From contig NC_089588.1 of NCBI RefSeq assembly GCF_019320115.1, positions 117,264,904 through 117,328,903 of the forward strand: a stretch of DNA of 64,000 bases. The letters are read 5' to 3'. This document shows positions 22,540 to 32,837 of this stretch, in pieces. The notes beneath the pieces are model-generated. The model was given only the letters and a program-made list of their open reading frames with translations, was not told the origin of the DNA and did not search any database. The first letter of the stretch is position 1. Every line of letters begins with the position of its first letter. The stretch is from Miscanthus floridulus. Taxonomy: Eukaryota > Streptophyta > Magnoliopsida > Poales > Poaceae. A program made the position numbers and the translations under genes.

Positions 22540-22890
22540 CTACATCAACTTCCAAATAAGAAAAGCGATGACCATAGCCATAAATAAAAGCATGACATCT
22601 TTCCAAGACCAAGGAGCAATTCTCCTAATCTTCACATCTCCGGTGGGTGGCTTCTCTTCGATCTCCAATGCCAGCTGATAGCCATGGTTTGCATTCATTG
22701 GACCATAGTAGGCCGGTTGCCCATGGTTTGCAAGGTAGGCCGGATGACTATAGTAGGCCCTCAAAGCTTCAGCTTCTATGTTGTATTTTTTGTGCAAATT
22801 ACCAGGGTAGCGATTGACTTGAGCATAGCAATCTTTCCGGGTTCGATAAATCCCAGGCATGTGACCAACATGCACTACATACCATGCCAT
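22540..22890 (-). CDS. RNase H1 N-terminal (viroplasmin-like) domain protein with C-terminal membrane helix
   Basis: An uninterrupted frame of 116 residues starts at an ATG at 22890 and stops with TAG. Residues 3-37 match the RNase H1 N-terminal hybrid-binding fold: WYVVHVGHMPGIYRTRKDC, then VNRYPG and a basic patch. The middle is Tyr/Pro/His-rich (YYSHPAYLANHGQPAYY). The end is a single hydrophobic helix (VMLLFMAMVIAFLIWKLM) with almost nothing after it, so insertion as a tail-anchored protein is likely. It lies inside CACTA element 2, between the TNPA leader and the TNPA coding exons, on the same strand. Intactness among degenerate neighbours is notable. Its function is not known; binding of RNA/DNA hybrid or double-stranded RNA is inferred from the fold. 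Confidence 0.7.
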   Translation of the reverse strand: MAWYVVHVGHMPGIYRTRKDCYAQVNRYPGNLHKKYNIEAEALRAYYSHPAYLANHGQPAYYGPMNANHGYQLALEIEEKPPTGDVKIRRIAPWSWKDVMLLFMAMVIAFLIWKLM

Positions 22891-23861
22891 GGTTGCCTAT
22901 ACATTTAAGTAAATTAGGCATGTGGTAAGTGGTAATGGTAACTCACTGAACAAGAGTTATTATTCAAGTTATATGGCCAAACTAAATCTATTTAATGTTC
23001 TTTATCCTTGACATGATAAAAAATTACCTCAATAATTGGACTGTTTATTATTCGGAGATCAATGTGGTTTAGTAATCATACTTGCTGCTGCTGCCGAGCC
23101 AATTTTAAAAGTTGTTTTTAACTTTTTTTCTAGAACAAACATCTATAGATGCCTTTTTTAAGCATGCTATACATTCCATCAAAATAGCATTATTTTTAAA
23201 ATATACTAAAACTTATATAAGAAATAAAATAATTTCTTGTAGTATATATAAGAAAATATTAGATGAAAGGTCAAAGCACAACATCTACAATAGAAAGGAA
23301 ATAGGCAAGTCATTGTAATTAACCAACATGACCAGTCAAATAAAGTAGGACCCTATCAAAACACCAGAAAGTTTCTACAAACATATTTCAAGGACCATAT
23401 CAATGTCAAATCCTAGCTAGGGATTCAATAAACCTAAGGATTGTAAAATTAATTAAGATGAGATTGTAGATAACACCAGAACCAGACTAGCTATTACGAA
23501 GTGAGATTACAAAGTGAGATTAGATTGTAGATGGTAGTGAACATGTTTTATCTGACTATGAACTAGCTATTACAAAGTGAGATTGTCTCAAAAAACAAAG
23601 GTGATTTTAATAGCCTGCAGACATGAGGAATAAAAAATGTGTTTGGATCAGTGACATTGCATAGCCTGCAATGGATAGAGTTGCATACATTCTTCATCTT
23701 TAAAACTATTTAAAAAAATTAAGTCCATTTCTTGTTCCTCCAAAAATAATAAAAAGTATACAGGACAACTTACTTCCTCATATTGTTTGTCAATGTAAAG
23801 TCCATTTCAGCTGCTATTGGAAAGACAATAACCGTGGGACATTTCATCTAACACTTAGCGG
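22891..23861. other. AT-rich intron-like spacer of element 2
   Basis: About 970 bp of AT-rich DNA without a recognisable gene, between the RNase H1-N gene and the GC-rich leader. Two phrases (CTAGCTATTACAAAGTGAGATT and variants) recur near 23490-23590. Confidence 0.4.
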
Positions 23862-24215
23862 GCAGTGAGCCATGCACTCACCGTGGGGGTGGGAAAGCAG
23901 CTATCCGCGCGCGCTCCTGAAGGCCTCGGCGGTGCTCCGGCGTCGGGCGGTGGACGGCGTGGGGAGTGCTCCGGCGTCGGGCGGTGCACGGGTGTCAGCG
24001 TCGAAGAAGAGGAGCGCGGGGCTAGGAACGGCGGCGCGGGGGCGGTGGACGGGTGCTCCGGCGTGGGGAGGTGCATGGGCCTCAGCATCGAAAAAGAGGA
24101 GCGCGGGGCTAGGAACGGCAGCACGGGGGACGCTGGACGGGTGCTCCGGCGTGGGGCGGTGCAAGGGCATTGGCGTCGAAGATGAGGAGCGCGGGGCTAG
24201 GAACGGTTGGTGCAT
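23862..24215 (-). repeat. GC-rich TNPA leader of element 2 with 87-bp tandem repeats
   Basis: GAGGAGCGCGGGGCTAGGAA recurs at about 24010, 24097 and 24185, and related units extend to about 23935. The period is 87-88 bp. On the minus strand it starts about 35 bp after a TATA box. Frames are open on both strands because of composition, so no protein is claimed. Confidence 0.75.
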
Positions 24216-24250
24216 GGTTGAAATTTGGATAATTTTAACCTACGGCGGGC

Positions 24251-24257
24251 TTTTATA
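24251..24257 (-). promoter_or_regulatory. TATA box of the element 2 TNPA gene
   Basis: Minus-strand TATAAAA within GGTATAAAAGCC lies between the internal repeat array (upstream) and the GC-rich leader (downstream), the arrangement seen in elements 1 and 3. Confidence 0.65.
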
Positions 24258-24440
24258 CCAGACCTCATCACTGCCGGTTCTAATTAGAAACTGACAGTAA
24301 TGGGGTACATCTCTGCCGGTTATAAGTAGAAACCGACAGTGATGGGGGTACATCACTGCCGGGCCATTCCTTAAACCAGCAGTAATTGCTGTGTAGCGGT
24401 TACAGCATAAGTAACTTACCTTTTCCACTTCTTTCGAATA

Positions 24441-24521
24441 CCTCCTACTGGCTCAACGGTTAAGACCCCGTAACTTAGCCCCCGATACCCACGTTTGAAT
24501 CCCGGGCGGCCCAATTTTTTT
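24441..24521 (+). other. tRNA-like Pol III module A (not a tRNA gene)
   Basis: An A-box-like TGGCTCAACGGTTAAG starts at 24449. A B-box-like GTTTGAATCCC starts 44 bases later, and a run of seven T follows. The 44-base spacing equals that of the boxes in an ordinary tRNA gene. No convincing acceptor stem was seen, so it is listed as tRNA-derived or tRNA-like only. Confidence 0.5.
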
Positions 24522-24589
24522 GGTTTAATTTTATAATTTATTAAGCGGTCTAAAGGTCAAAAAGATAAAATAAATAAACCTTGGAACAC

Positions 24590-24672
24590 ATCCTATACTA
24601 GCGCATCGGTTAAGTGTCTGAACTCTGTAGCCCGAGACCCGAGCTCAAACCCGAGGGCTGGCAATTTTTTTT
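24590..24672 (+). other. tRNA-like Pol III module B (not a tRNA gene)
   Basis: An A-box-like TAGCGCATCGGTTAAGTG starts at 24599. A weaker B-box-like AGCTCAAACCC starts 42 bases later, and a run of eight T follows. It is a second module 150 bp from module A in the same orientation. Confidence 0.45.
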
Positions 24673-24959
24673 AATTTTTTATATATCACTGCTGGTTTTC
24701 AAAATAAACCGACAGTGATAACAAGCATCACTATCGGTTTCTTATCATCACTGCCAGTTTTTTGAAACCGACAGTGATGTTTATATATATTAAAAAAATC
24801 TTTTATATACTGAATAAATAGAAGCATATTTATTCCTATGTTGAAATGGCTTGAAATTTTTTTGCCAAACTTGTACACCCAAATTAAGATCCCACATAGG
24901 ATCTTAGGTTTTTCTAATCATTTTTTTATTAATTATCTTTTTCTATGTGCTGAATGAGA

Positions 24960-26273
24960 CAAAAGAGGGTGAATTTTATCTTGGACCCAATAGATTTTTT
25001 CATCCACCTCCACAAACATCCGGCACACCCTTTTCAAACATCTCCACTAGTTCATCGATCATTGGTTCCAGAAACACATCGATGTCATTCCCATGCTATC
25101 TTGGCCCTTGGATCAGTAGTGGCATCTGGATGTACGACCGCTTCATACAGACCCAAGGTGGAAGGTTGTATATACAGAGCGTCACTGGCCAGCTGCTATG
25201 ATTGCTTCTAACTTGGTCGAAAGGATTCATCACATCTTTGATCAAAGCAAACCAAAGGTGCCTTACCTCTCCACCGATGTCCCTATAGAACACAGTATTG
25301 ACAGTCCTTCAGTCATGCCCATCGGCGGGGTGCCTCATCATTGTATCTTTCTTACGCTCTTTGCCATGCCAGCGCAATAGCTTGGCTGACTTTGCACATG
25401 CAAATAGCCTATGCACCTGGGGAGCTATAGAGAAATACCAAACGACCTTTACGGGACCTCCTCTGGTCTTGGTACCCTCATCTAACGGTCCTTCCTTGTA
25501 CCAGTGGAGCTTCACACTTGGGACACTTGTCCAAGTCTTTGTATTTTTCTCCACGGTACAATATGCAATCATTGGAACACGCGTGGATTTTTTCAACCTC
25601 GAGGCCGATGGGGCAGATCATTTGCTTGGCCAATTATGTCTTTTCTGACAACTCGTTTTTTTCTAGGAGCATTTTCCTTATTATACCTAACAACTGATCG
25701 AAGCCTTTATCCCTCAATCCGTTTGTCAATTTGAACTCTAACAGCATGATGTCGGCTTCCAGTTTGCTCATTGGACAATTCCTATACAATGATGTTTTGT
25801 CATCTTGTCTCATTTTCTCTAGCTTTCTCAGCTGTCTTTCACTAAGACATCCGGTCTCTACATTACATAGCAGCTAAGAAATGCCATCGTTATCCTCGGT
25901 GTCGTCAGCTAGCGTGTTCCTAAACACATTATTAACTATGGCCATAGGTTCCGTGTTGACACCGGGTTCCTCATCAGCATCGTGGATGGCTATGTCAGGC
26001 TTGTCCACATCATCATCGTTTTCCTGCAGAACATTCACACCAATCTCGCCATGCATAGTCCATAACGTATAGTTTGGCATGAACCCCCTGGTAATCAAGT
26101 GCGATCGTATAGACTAAATTTGACGAAAGTTCCTATAATTCTTGCAATCTTTACATGGGCAGAAGACAGGGTTCCCATTCCCAGCATGGGCTTTGGCATC
26201 GGTGATATACTGGCTGACGCCATGCATGTACCTGCTTGTCCGTTTGGGACAGATGCATCCACTCTCGATCCAT
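24960..26273 (-). pseudogene. TNP2-like CACTA transposase, N-terminal half (degenerate)
   Basis: Minus-strand coding begins at MDREWMHLSQTDKQVHG after an AG acceptor. The transposase-associated domain follows (NGNPVFCPCKDCKNY, then GFMPNYTLWTMHGEIG). Transposase_21 pieces come next: ICPIGLEVEKIHACSNDCIL, KLLRWHGKERKKDTMMRHP and WPVTLCIYNLPPWVCMKRSY. Many frameshifts and stops separate the pieces. Coding similarity ends near 24960, after PMIDELVEMF; the rest of the core, DUF4218 and DUF4216 are missing. The enzyme that cuts the element ends therefore cannot be made from this copy. Confidence 0.82.
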
Positions 26274-26913
26274 CTCAGCACAAAAAAATACTGAGACAGT
26301 AATTATAAAGATTTAATAAGAAATCGAGCTTCATGAACAACAATTGTAGCTCGAAAGTACCATTTTTGGAAAACATTATTGTACACTAATTATTGAAAAA
26401 TTGAAATTGGTAGCCCCGGCCCTGTAAATTGAAAATCAGTAGTAAAAATAATTATTGCACAATATTGAAGAATAACTATTCTACTCTACTTCTAAGAACT
26501 AATTATAGCATCACATACTAACAATGATGATCTTGACCACCATAGAATAATTAGCAAGGAATTTAAATGTGTACATAGACACCAACCTTTTGGATGATGG
26601 ATTCACCACAATTTAAGCCTTGCACAAATGTCCTAAATGGAAAAGTGCTCTCTAGAATGGAGAAAGAACTAGAATGAGAATCAAGCAATGTAGCCATCAA
26701 AACGAAGCTAATTAAGCAACAAAATCAAAGGAGTTGATGTTTGTTACTAACCTTAAAGCAAAAAGATCAAGCTATTCTTCAAAATCCAAGCACTAGCTTC
26801 ATGTTGAAGATCAGCCGCAACAATGGAGGGAAGGGTCCAAACGTGCACCTCTATTCTTGGGATGGAAGAGAGGAGGAAGGAGAGGACGGCTACAACCTTT
26901 TGTGTTGTAGGCT
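26274..26913. other. 5' leader region of TNP2 in element 2
   Basis: About 640 bp between the TNP2 start and the terminal array, AT-rich with no domain. It probably held the TNP2 promoter and an untranslated first exon. An acceptor-like AG directly precedes the TNP2 ATG on the minus strand. Confidence 0.4.
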
Positions 26914-27184
26914 TATCACCATCGGTTCTTGGCTAGAACCGACAGTGATAGTGCCCAATCACTGTCGGCTATTGGCTTAAACCGGCAGTGATGAGTGCCC
27001 GCCAAAACATTGCCGGTTCAAGCCACAAACTGGCAGTGATATGGTCCTTCACTGCCGGTTTTAGCCCAGCACCAATCATTTATTCATTTTCAAGCTCATA
27101 ACCAGCAGTGAAGGTACATCACTGCCGGTTCTCACAAATCCGGCAGTGATGAGGCCGGCAGTGATGTGCAAATCTGGCATAGTG
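26914..27184. repeat. Terminal repeat array of element 2 (5' end)
   Basis: Copies of CACTGCCGGTT and AACCGACAGTGATA alternate in both orientations up to the terminus at 27184. Confidence 0.9.
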
Positions 27185-28260
27185 CCCATTTCTTCTCTTT
27201 CTCTCGCTCTCACCTCCACGTCGTGAACCCGCCCACCGCCGCCACCCCTGTGACCACGCCCAGGCCGCCGCCACTGCACCACCTGACCCCCTCCTAGTCT
27301 GGCGAGCTTCTCTCTCCATCTCCCTATCCATCTCCCTCTGTTCCTACGGTGCCCATGGAGGAATAGGGCGTGGACTAGGTGGCTTGCCATGGCCTTGGTG
27401 CCTGGCCGCGGTGGCGCCAGTCGGCCGACTGTCCATCACTAGCCATTGGATGTCCTAGCCCTATGGAGTGAAGTAGACTGCTAGGTTAAACTCTGTGTCC
27501 TCTATTTGTTGATTTGTTACCTCATTTCTTGGTTGCTATAGTTAGGAAATTTGGGAGACTGTGAATGTTTGTAGCGTTGATTGTTCAAATTTGCTGCTTT
27601 GATTAGGTTTATGATAGGCATTGCCTGTGGATTCGACGTAAACTACGTGTTGCATGGACCTAGATAGTTGATTCCTGGGGAATTTGGATAGGTTAGTGTG
27701 TTTCCTTTGTTGACATGGACCTAGATAGTATATTAGTGATTGGATATGATTTATTTTTGAAATACGTTGTTAATGTGTTGGTGCGTATCTTGTAGATGGA
27801 TCGGTTAGTGCAAATGTGGATGTCACTAACCCACGCGCACCCCCACGCTGCCGAAAGGGGAGGCAGAACCCGTGCACCGCTGCTCACGGAAGAAGAACTA
27901 AGCCGCCACCTACGAAAGGAGACCCCGTGCCACCGTCCACCAAAGAAGAGTCGATCCCGCGCCACCGCCCAGATCCACTTCGCTGCACCGAATCCAACGG
28001 TTGTACTAAGGGAGAGAGTGCATGTGAGAGGGTGGCACAGAGAGAGAGAGTGAGGCAGAGAGAGTGTGGAGAGGCAGTGCGGAGGGAGAGAGAGTGGGAG
28101 GAGGAAGCTTCACCAGCTAAGGAAGAGACACCAATAAAAACCCTAAGTCCCTCTCTATATATAAGTGTGGTAGTGTAAATTGATCTCCACTAACGGTTTA
28201 AAGTCATGGGCCCACTTTTGATTTGTAGTGGCGTTTGCTTTTTATGGACCACCAGTGAAA
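27185..28260. other. Spacer between element 2 and the LTR element
   Basis: A GC-rich, CT-rich stretch (27185-27420) passes into AT-rich DNA, then another GC-rich stretch (27815-28110) with short open frames. No domain was recognised. The last 80 bp (CCACTAACGGTTTAAAG to ACCACCAGTGAAA) look like the end of a further, decayed transposon. Confidence 0.35.
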
Positions 28261-29742
28261 TGTCACACCCGATTTTAAGGATAAAATAGGATGCAAAATC
28301 TTATGTGCGCCCAGAGATCAGTCACAGACTTAAGCCGACAAATTATGAATAGTATCATCACAAGTGTTCATTACATCACGAATAAGACAGAGTTTTCACA
28401 AAAATGTAGCGGAAGTACGAAAAGATCTCTCGCGGAAGCTCCATATCACAGGGACGTCAAATGGTTGACCACAAGTCTAGTAATCCTCAGGGAAATCATC
28501 ATTATCATAGCCATCTGTTACCCATCCAGGATTTTTTATCCAAATAATGAAAATAAGCAAGTGTAAGTACATGTCATACTCAACAAGTGTAACATGGGTT
28601 CATGAGGCTCAAAAGGCTTGACACAGGTTTAACAACATTCAGCTTTTAGTTGTCACAATTTTAGCTTAAGAGTAGCTACAAGTTAAACAAATGATCAATG
28701 TAAACATGAATAATGAATAGCATAAACAGATAGTTCTTAGTGTTCATCTATTCTATAAGGGTCCCAAGGCCGCTCGTGATCATGAGCACGGCTGATATAC
28801 TAGTTTTACACTCTACAGAGATTGTACACTTTCACTGTGAGTCGTGATATCCATATGCCCAGGTTAATTACTCCCAAAACACTTCTAAGGCGAGCAGGCA
28901 GGGGTCACTGTGAAGCCTTTCTAAGGTTCGTCTAACAAGTTAGGGCCATTAGATTCACTCGGCAAGCAGATGTAGAGGCCCCCTTCCCGATGGCACATTG
29001 ACGCATAGCCTATACACATGGGGACCGAGGCCGCACTATACCCGATTCATCAAGCCATTCTTACGCCAATGAAGGTAACCACTAACAAGCTCGAAAAGGT
29101 CCTCATACTGAGCTAAAGCCAGAGCCATGTAGCCCTCACAGCTGTACTGTAAGTCCTGGATGATCACTTATAGATAAGTCCTTAGGGAGAGGAATCTGAA
29201 GCATTTAGAAAGTAGCTAAACACTCTAGCCCCCTATTTCCAGGTTGCTAAAAAGACATATTTTAATGTTTAATGCATATGCCATTAGTCAAGTTACAAGA
29301 TCATGGTTTAATTGCGTACTAGCAAAACTACCTAATGCATATCCCATAGGTGACAAGGTATACGTTCAATTATAGGGAATCCCTATCAAGGTGACACATG
29401 CAACATGAATTTAATGTATAATAGTGAATAGGAAATAAGGATGATCCCATGCTATACTTGCCTTGAGCAAAGTACTCCTACTGATCCTGCTCATCAAAGT
29501 AGTACCCTTGATCTTCCACAAATTGCTCACCATCAATACTCGATAATCACAGCAATATACAAGCATCCAAGAGCAATCATGCATAGCAAACAAAAGCTAT
29601 AGATTAGAACAGTACACCAATAGCATAAAATCAAGATGAAAAGTTTGGAAAATGAATCTATTTCTCACTACGAACACACAGACGCGAAGATCACAAAAAT
29701 CAAGTAAATTTTGTTTAATTCGTAACTTCTTCGTTTTAGCTC
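28261..29742 (-). repeat. Left (3') LTR of the chromovirus, truncated
   Basis: It matches the right LTR at high identity from about 28890 to 29696, with shared landmarks such as GCATAGCAAACAAAAGCTAT. The inner end is abnormal: after CACAAAAATC, about 38 bases (29705-29742) are the reverse complement of the sequence at the same place in the right LTR. Integrase-side coding starts directly beyond. Confidence 0.8.
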
Positions 29743-31130
29743 CTGGTAACTCTTTCTGTCGTCTCCAAAATCCTTACCGAAAACTCCTCATAAGTGAGAT
29801 CTTCCTTAACTGTAAGCTCTTCTAACGGTATCTGCTCCTCGGGTACATGCAAACACTTCTTTAATTGAGACACATAGAACACATCATGTACACCTGACAA
29901 ACTCTCAGGGAATTCCAACTGATAAACTACTTCACCACGTCTCTCTAAAATCTTGAAAGGCCCAATATACCTTGGTGCTAACTTTCCTTTCATATTAAAC
30001 CTTCTCACACTTCTCATAGGTGACACCTTCAAGTAAACATAATCCCCTACTTTGAAAACCAATTCTCTTCTATCCAGACTGAGCAACTCTTAAGTTATCT
30101 CTGATCATCCTTACTTGCTCTTCTATATCTCTTATAACATCTGGTCCAAACACATGAGTTTCTCCCGTTTGATTCCAAAACAATGGGGTTCTACACTTTC
30201 GTCCATACAAAGCTTCAAAAGGTGCCATATTGAGACTCCACTGATAACTGTTGTTATATGAGAACTCTACATAAGGCAAACTCTTGTCCCAACTTGTACC
30301 GGACTGCAATGCACAAGCTCTCAACATGTCCTCTAATATCTGATTAATCCTCTCAGTTTGCCCATCTGTCTGAGGATGATATATTGTACTAAAATTCAAC
30401 TTTGTTCCCAACGAACTATGCACTTGCTGCCAAAAATGAGATGTAAATTGAGTACCTTGATCAGACACAATTTTCCTGGGAACTCTATGTAGACACACTA
30501 TCCTTTCCATATATAATTGGTATAAAGTGAGCAACTTTAGTTAACCGATCCACTATCACCCATATTGAATCATAGTCTCTCTAAGTGTATGGTAACCCAA
30601 CTATAAAATCCATACCAACTTCTTCCCACTTCCACTTAGGTATCTTCATTGGTTGTAGCAACCCTCTAGGTCTTTGATGTTCAGTTTTGACTCTCTGACA
30701 CGTATCACATAAAGCAACATATTCAGCAACATCTCTATTCAGTCCGTACCAACAATACTTCTCCTTCAAATCCAAATACATCTTGGTACTTCCTGGATGA
30801 ATAGAGTAAGTAGACTCATGTGCCTCACGAAGAATTGCGTCTCGTATAGCCTTATCCTCAGGCACAAATAGTCTTTTCCCAAACCAAAGAGTTCCATTAT
30901 CATCCATATGGAATCCTGGTGCCTTACCAATCACTATGTTTTTCGCTATCTCTTTCAACTTAGCATCCTGTAACTAGCCCCTACGTATTTCTTGCTCCAA
31001 TTTAGGCTCCAACACGAACCTCCACTACATTAGTGACAAAGCCCAAATTTAGTCGCTCGAATTTAGCACACAACTCACTTGACATCGGTGCCACTTGCAC
31101 CTCATTGAGTGACCGATAATCAAAGCGTCT
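29736..31130 (-). pseudogene. Chromovirus pol remnant: integrase and truncated chromodomain
   Basis: The frame begins after the gag/pol deletion with ELCAKFERLNLGFV, continues to LKEIAKNIVIGKAPGF and the H2C2 zinc-binding region (HPGSTKMYLDLKEKYCWYG, then CDTCQRVK). The integrase core keeps Asp (IVDRLTK), Asp (IVSDQGTQFTSHFW) and Glu (DGQTERINQ). After a frameshift near 30080 comes the GPF region (KLAPRYIGPFKILERRGEV), then the start of a chromodomain, cut off at ERVTRS by the left LTR. Stops at 30974-30976 and 30581-30583 are TAG at sites where relatives have Gln. The lineage's integrase joins the cDNA to host DNA; this copy is dead. Confidence 0.85.
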
Positions 31131-31139
31131 GAAAGTTGG

Positions 31140-31764
31140 GGTATGTATTAGACATAAACTAGAGCTGCAGACCATCATACAGACCCTTGAGAAAATGGCG
31201 CTGCTTGTCGACATCATCAGCCACTTCATTTGGAGCATAACGTGACAACTAAGCAAACTTGTCACGATACTAAGCAACAGACATGGATCCCTACTTTAGA
31301 GCTATGAATTCCTCCTGCTTGAGCTCTATCAATCCTTCAGGTATGTGGTAGGACTTGAAATTCTCTCTAAACTCCTGCCAGGTGATAGGAGGACCATTAG
31401 CGGGACATCCATACTCAAATGACTCCCACCAGTCTTGAGCTTCTCCCTAGAGCTGTCCTGAAGCGTACAACACCTTCTGCTGATCATCGCACTACGCTAT
31501 GTTGAGCTATTTTTCCACCGCACAAAGCCAATCATCTGGTTCTAGTGGATCAGTGGCATGAGAAAACACCAGGGGACGGTCCTTCAAGAATTCACCATGC
31601 TTATCACGCGGTGCTCCACCAACTGGATGGTTCTGCTGATTCTACACCAACGCTTGCATGAGCTATGTCTGCACTGCCAGAAGTTGCTCAATTGTCGGTG
31701 GCGGTGGTGGGGGTGGATGTGGGGGAACACCCCCATGACCTCGGTCTCTTTCTCTTCCAGACAT
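31140..31764 (-). pseudogene. Chromovirus gag with nine in-frame TAG codons
   Basis: The frame starts at MSGRERDRGHGGVPPHPPPP and carries the capsid-like Retrotrans_gag signature: DPLEPDDWLCAVEK, GEAQDWWESFEYGCP, ITWQEFRENFKSYHIPEG and RYAPNEVADDVDKQRHFLKG. Over about 208 codons there is no frameshift and no TAA or TGA, but TAG occurs nine times: 31663-31665, 31642-31644, 31507-31509, 31492-31494, 31447-31449, 31291-31293, 31270-31272, 31249-31251 and 31159-31161. Most sit where relatives appear to have Gln (CAG). The frame then runs into pol-derived sequence because protease and reverse transcriptase are deleted. Confidence 0.8.
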
Positions 31765-32837
31765 CTACCATCCAACACAATTATTCAAATTTTAGAGATT
31801 TCCAAGTTAGAATACATTCTGAAAATTTTCTAGACGAGTTCTAATATCAGCAGCTTAGTAAAACAGTCATATATCGAGTTTTAGATATCCAAAAGAGACA
31901 TACTTTATATGGTTGGAAAGCTTAAGAAATTATATACAACTTTTATTTAGACCACATTCCCAGATTATGTCATTAGGTTACTCAAAAGCAGGATACAACC
32001 GAAATTGTTCCACATTCCAGACTGCATAGAAACTTTATCTTGAAACAGTGATATATCACAAACTAGATCAGATATATTGGTTATTCCAGAGGCATTGGAA
32101 AGATACTTAAGTCCAGTTATTCCCATAAAAATTTCATAATTTTTGATCAAGTAGATTTTAATTAGCATTAAGATAAGGGCAGACTACTCTGAAAAATAGA
32201 TTCCGAGAGAACAAGATATACCAAACACAACTATTTATTTATTGACCCAAACTTTAATATCCTTAACTATGGAACTTGCGGACATACCCATAAGGTTCTA
32301 GGACACATTACAAAAATCCAACTCACACATAAACATAATAACAAATCAACTAGGCATACCAATGTTCACACCGTACTAATAGACTCGACTCAACTTGACT
32401 CATTCTACTATCGTTTTATTACATAAAAAGGGACTCCAACATGTATGGGTGAGGTTTATGGGGAAGCTGCTCATACATCCTTGGCAGGTTGAGGCACACC
32501 CTTTGCTCATCTATCACCTGTTGATGTCTTTTAATGGTTTTCTGTTGTGCCTTCAACTGATCGTCTAGACGGCGAATCTTTGCTATGGACTCATAGCCAA
32601 AGTGTACCATCACATGGGTGGTTGGATCCGTGCCCTGCGGGTCCATCACTGCCCATTTCATTTCAGGGTGCTGGCGAGGGAGGACCACAGAGACCCATGC
32701 ATGCTGCAGCAGCTGCATCTTCTATGCTATCCTCCATGGTGGCACAGTGAGCATGATGCGCATAGTTTGAATCCAACTAGTATGCGCCCTTCTGTTCATC
32801 CATGATGGACATGCACACCCTAGTCTTCCAATAGGTG
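31765..32837 (-). other. Leader region of the chromovirus with one coiled-coil frame
   Basis: About 1.07 kb lies between gag and the right LTR remnant. Minus-strand 32718-32419 is open and reads MKWAVMDPQGTDPTTHVMVH, then a short coiled coil (IRRLDDQLKAQQKTIKRH). No family was recognised. A primer-binding site was not found, consistent with loss of the inner end of this LTR. Confidence 0.45.

Larger units (their letters stand above)
24268..24781. repeat. Internal subterminal-type repeat array of element 2
   Basis: ATCACTGCCGGTT and AACCGACAGTGATG alternate at 24268-24390 and again at 24685-24781. Between these two clusters lie two tRNA-like modules. The array is about 2.4 kb from the nearest terminus and directly upstream of the TNPA TATA box. 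Confidence 0.8.
18088..27184 (-). mobile_element. CACTA (En/Spm) element 2, minus orientation
   Basis: The 5' end on the minus strand reads CACTATGCCAGATTTGCACA from 27184. The other end on the plus strand reads GACTACCCCAGATCTGGACA from 18088. Flanking 3-bp CCC on both sides (18085-18087 and 27185-27187) is the expected target duplication. Subterminal repeats are of a different type from element 1: CATCACTGCCGGTT / AACCGACAGTGATG. Cargo on the minus strand, in order: degenerate TNP2, an internal repeat array, a TATA box with a GC-rich leader, an intact RNase H1-N/membrane protein gene, and a degenerate TNPA-Ulp1. Stops in both main proteins make it non-autonomous. Confidence 0.9.

Noticed and set aside
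24441..24672. Possible true tRNA genes
   Set aside because: A- and B-box-like stretches and T-runs are present, but no acceptor stem or clear anticodon arm could be drawn by eye, so they are reported only as tRNA-like modules.
32547..32805. Plus-strand frames in the chromovirus leader
   Set aside because: They are antisense to the longer minus-strand coiled-coil frame and show no family signature.
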